Part shown: one piece after another, positions 61,132-64,000 of the stretch
Layout of the letters: each line of letters begins with the position of its first letter
How positions within the stretch are numbered: the first letter of the stretch is position 1
NCBI RefSeq assembly: GCF_003667705.1
Contig: NZ_CP033019.1
Coordinates: 2,790,001 to 2,854,000, forward strand
From: Janthinobacterium agaricidamnosum
GTDB lineage: Bacteria > Pseudomonadota > Gammaproteobacteria > Burkholderiales > Burkholderiaceae_D
Length of the DNA: 64,000 bases
Reading direction: 5' to 3'
The notes under the pieces: model-generated
Told to the model about the DNA's origin: nothing
The model's database searches: none
What the model saw: only the letters and a program-made list of their open reading frames with translations
Translations under genes and position numbers: made by a program

Positions 61132-63430
61132 GCTCGCCCCTTATCGCGACATCTTCTTCAGCGATGAGGATGGCGTCGGGCAGCACGGTCTCAAGTTCGA
61201 TACGTATTTCGTCCTTCAGCCAGACAAGCCCATCACGGATGTAAGCCGGTACATGCCAGGCTTCTTCGTCTTCAGTGAGAACGGCAAGCGCAAACTTCGT
61301 TTTGTCGAAGCTCTTCCGCGAAACCTTCTCATGAAGGCCTTTGGCAAGAGCAACAGGACTAGCGGCTCCGCCCTTCACAATTAGGCCCAGAGGCTTCCTC
61401 GCAATGGCCTGGGACCAGTCGGGGTTTTCGAGGCCAAAGTCCTCCTCTAACGTACGCCCGCAGAGGGTTTCTGCGGCTCCGTTCCAAGTGATAGCCCGTT
61501 CAGTCTGATAGGCCACGCGAACCTTCGCATCGTCTTCGAGCACATGAATTTTGTCTGCTTCAGATGCGTTACGCAAATCTTCGATTGTGAACTTCCCCGG
61601 AAGCCATTTGATGAGGGTCTGATTCGAAGTTGCAGCGTCCGGTTCGCTGGGCAAACAAGCCTTGCCATACTTCTTCTTGGGTGCTGGAACCATAGCCTCA
61701 TCGACTGGATCTTGCCCATTGTCTTGGGCCTGCACTGCAGCATCGTCTTCGGCGTCGTGTGGAACCTCGAACTCTTCGACTTCCTCGTCGTCGACGGCCG
61801 CAGGTGCCACAAGGGCAACACTATCAATATCAGTAATGATCAGGGTTGTCAGACCAAGAAATTCTATAAGCGACTGGAAGCGGTGCCCAAAGGCACCGCC
61901 GACCTCCAAAATGCATAGACAAGCTGAGCGGAGAGTCTTCGCGCTCTTTCGAATCATGACAGGGAGGAGCAATCTCTCAACGTTGCCTTCAACGAGAATA
62001 GCTGCATCTGAGAAAAATAGATCACAGTGTGTCAGCTTCAGATATCGTTCCAGAAAATCACGATCATCTGGCTGGTTTTTATAGAATGCCGATAGGTTTA
62101 GAACTTCCGTCAACTGTTCCTTGCCAACTTTCTTGCGTCGGAAGTAGCGGATCGGCTTGAAGCCTCGCTCGTAAAGGATGTGCGGCGAGTGGGTCGTGAT
62201 GACCATCTGGCTGCCAAAAATACTTCCATCGTCGCCCTCTATATTCAGAAGCTCAAGAATATTTCGTATGAAGACCTGTTGGAGTTGGGCGTGAAGATGG
62301 GCCTCTGGTTCCTCCACAAAAAGCAGGTGCAATGGTGGGCGATCGTCCATCGTAGCCCACCTGGCTTGAGAGTCGAGAATCTCTACGACCATGTAGATCA
62401 AATTCTTGAAGCCAAGCCCGTTATAACTGTCTGGAAGGGTATTGGTGTCTTCGCCTTCTCCGATCTGATAGTGAACCCGCGCGTCTTGGCTCATGACGTG
62501 GGCGGGGTCTAGCGCCGACATTATCTTCAGGCGCGGGTTATTGACGCCCGGATAGCCAAGCTTGGCGAGCCGATCAAGCGTTGGCTTGAATACCCCATCC
62601 AGGTGAATGTTGAGCGCTTGCTCAGATTCGAACAGAGCCTTGAGGGCTATGTGATCGTCTTGCCTCTGATTAAGGTTTCGCTTGTAAAAACGGCTCAATC
62701 GCTTTGACAGGTCTTCTGATCTGCTGCCTGCTTCCGGATTAGGATCAGCAAGGTGTCGCTGAGCACCAAGATTGTCGATATGAATAAGAGATTTTAGAAT
62801 CGTTCCGCCACCTGGCTCTCCGCCTAGTTCATCTGGAATGTAACCGCCGATCTCGCGGAAGGTCTCATCGAATTGCGTGCGATCCAAGATGAAGTAGCGG
62901 AGCTCATATTCGCTCTTGAGCTCGCGCTGGAGATAGTCCGTCATGGAGCGAGGCCAAGGGATATATTGTGATTCGGGCGGCAGTTCCGCTGCCTGCCCAG
63001 CACCTTTAACCTTAGCTTCTTGGAAATTTCGGATGAGGTTAATGGGGCTTCTAGCGGTTAGGGAAACTCGGATGCCGACCTTGGTTCCCTCCCATGCTGT
63101 ACTCGGAAGCAAGGGAATCACTAGATAGAGGTCTGGCGCCGCAACCTCGAACCAGAGATCAAGATCTATGCTTGGAAGCGTGAAACCCTTGGGTATCGGG
63201 GCGGCCAAGTTGATATTTGCAGCTTCATCGAAAATCTTCCAGCACGATGAGCTGAAATCATAGAGACTGAAACGATCCCGTCCGCCCGTGACGAAAGCAT
63301 GGATCGCCTGAGTTGCCGACGTTTTTCCACTGTTATTCGATCCTACAAATATTGAGATGTCGTCAGCCAGCTCAATATGAGCATCTTTCAGGCGTCGAAA
63401 GTTTCTGAGGCGATACGAGTGAAGATGCAC
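61124..63430 (-). CDS. OLD-family ATPase/TOPRIM nuclease, GajA-like
   Basis: I start at GTG 63430, six bases after GGAGGA; the ATG at 63472 has no ribosome binding site. The 768-aa protein has an N-terminal ABC-type ATPase with Walker A GSNNSGKT (30-37), Walker B LLFVEEPEAHLHAQ (about 370-383) and the His switch TTHSPHIL. A TOPRIM nuclease follows, with VEGNVER (480-486) and ITDIDS (532-537), then an acidic insert (DDEEVEEFEVPHDAEDD) and a further C-terminal domain. In Gabija, GajA of about 580 aa nicks DNA when nucleotides are depleted by phage. The added ~190 residues are unusual. The helicase gene follows directly. Confidence 0.86.
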   Translation of the reverse strand: MHLHSYRLRNFRRLKDAHIELADDISIFVGSNNSGKTSATQAIHAFVTGGRDRFSLYDFSSSCWKIFDEAANINLAAPIPKGFTLPSIDLDLWFEVAAPDLYLVIPLLPSTAWEGTKVGIRVSLTARSPINLIRNFQEAKVKGAGQAAELPPESQYIPWPRSMTDYLQRELKSEYELRYFILDRTQFDETFREIGGYIPDELGGEPGGGTILKSLIHIDNLGAQRHLADPNPEAGSRSEDLSKRLSRFYKRNLNQRQDDHIALKALFESEQALNIHLDGVFKPTLDRLAKLGYPGVNNPRLKIMSALDPAHVMSQDARVHYQIGEGEDTNTLPDSYNGLGFKNLIYMVVEILDSQARWATMDDRPPLHLLFVEEPEAHLHAQLQQVFIRNILELLNIEGDDGSIFGSQMVITTHSPHILYERGFKPIRYFRRKKVGKEQLTEVLNLSAFYKNQPDDRDFLERYLKLTHCDLFFSDAAILVEGNVERLLLPVMIRKSAKTLRSACLCILEVGGAFGHRFQSLIEFLGLTTLIITDIDSVALVAPAAVDDEEVEEFEVPHDAEDDAAVQAQDNGQDPVDEAMVPAPKKKYGKACLPSEPDAATSNQTLIKWLPGKFTIEDLRNASEADKIHVLEDDAKVRVAYQTERAITWNGAAETLCGRTLEEDFGLENPDWSQAIARKPLGLIVKGGAASPVALAKGLHEKVSRKSFDKTKFALAVLTEDEEAWHVPAYIRDGLVWLKDEIRIELETVLPDAILIAEEDVAIRGEHE

Positions 63431-64000
63431 GAAAAATCCTCCGCTAATTTTTGAAATTACATAGAAAGCCATATTCGCCGAAAGATAGCGGAGCGTTCGC
63501 GTTTTGCTAGAGTCAATATCCAGTTCTACCTGTAGTAGCTAACTCATTCAAATTAATAATAAGCGAAATAACACATCAGTGCGTCTCCGTTTCTCGGACC
63601 GCGCTGTTCCAAGTTCGCTTTTCGCTCATCCTTGGCGGAATTGGCTATCTCCAGCCTTTCACATCCCTGACGCCCAGCTTCGGGCCTTCGCGCTTCGCTT
63701 GCGGGCGATCCGCACAAAGGGACGGCCGTTGCCTGTCCAACCATCTTTCTTTACCTCATTACCTTGCTTGCGACTGTAGCCTGCGGCCGTGTGCTGCCAA
63801 GGCGCGCAGGGTCGTGTCCTCGGCTTCACCTAGAGGCCGCTTCGCCGCTCAGCACCGTACCTGATGCGAATACGCTTCGTATCATTGCTTTGCCGCTCGG
63901 TAAGGTTCGCGGCCCTTGCTTGTTAGGGGCACTGTTGATGGTTTCATGAATGATCGTGCCGATGATGAATGTCTGGATAATGGGGATGTGCATGGCGCAG
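63431..64000. other. Right-edge interval without a clear gene
   Basis: Upstream of the nuclease gene the sequence turns to a G+C-rich block from about 63580. A 63-codon minus-strand frame (63744-63553) contains SEARRPEAGRQGCERLEIAN and could be a small conserved island protein, but it lacks a ribosome binding site and a known domain. A plus-strand ATG at 63946 (MNDRADDECLDNGDVHGA) runs off the window and might be a gene start. Neither can be supported. Confidence 0.35.

Noticed and set aside
61544..61918. Long plus-strand frames opposite the OLD-family nuclease gene
   Set aside because: The minus-strand gene has clear Walker and TOPRIM motifs; the opposite frames have none.
63580..63950. A possible RNA gene in the G+C-rich right edge
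   Set aside because: I could not fold a tRNA or recognise an rRNA or known small RNA there.

Overview
The window looks like accessory DNA from a beta-proteobacterium, probably of the Oxalobacteraceae (Herminiimonas, Janthinobacterium or Massilia type). The reasons are the Cupriavidus-style czc, pbr and mer genes, a GH18 chitinase with a chitin-binding module, and a beta/gamma-proteobacterial Xer/dif-like site. Taxonomy is inferred from gene content only.

Positions 1-36.7 kb form a metal-resistance region with three separate CzcCBA-type RND efflux systems. System 1 (7630 to 1439, minus strand) has a CzcI-like leader gene, a divergent CsoR-family repressor and a downstream NreB-like MFS exporter. 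System 2 (11.0-17.5 kb, plus strand) is czcI-czcC-czcB-czcA, divergent from a czcR-czcS two-component pair. System 3 (29.7-36.7 kb) has its own czcI-like gene, a CzcA lacking the first proton-relay acid, a PII-like protein and a lipoprotein; it is divergent from a cytochrome c/FTR1 iron permease fusion. Between systems 2 and 3 lies an AT-rich envelope and stress cluster: a tiny membrane protein, an orphan OmpR-type regulator, MgtC, GmhA, the P1B-4 ATPase CzcP, a PAP2 gene broken by a stop codon, an EptA remnant and CzcE. A decayed IS3 element, an intact IS30 element, and fragments of an integrase and a Cu-ATPase follow. Together these genes would export Zn/Co/Cd/Ni from the periplasm and cytoplasm and modify the cell surface under metal stress.

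Positions 36.8-45.4 kb hold a 155-bp IS5-type MITE, remnants of a CadA-type ATPase and a Tn3 transposase, and a lead-resistance locus: pbrR divergent from a frameshifted pbrA and a fused pbrBC. A Tn21-like terminal repeat ends this unit. A tnpS/tnpT resolution module of the Tn4651 type comes next, then a mer locus (merR, merT, merP and a GDCCVxC protein) without merA.

Positions 45.4-49.8 kb look like ordinary chromosome: a DUF4440-type protein and TetR regulator sharing a perfect palindrome, a chitinase lipoprotein, an NAD(P)-binding protein and a dif-like site.

Positions 49.9-63.5 kb look like a defence island. It has an unrecognised 302-aa protein, a 1267-aa protein with a probable nuclease-like N-terminus, a second and inverted tnpS/tnpT module, and a two-gene operon of an OLD-family ATPase/TOPRIM nuclease and a UvrD-like helicase. 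That pair resembles Gabija but both proteins are much longer. The last 0.5 kb shows no gene I can support.
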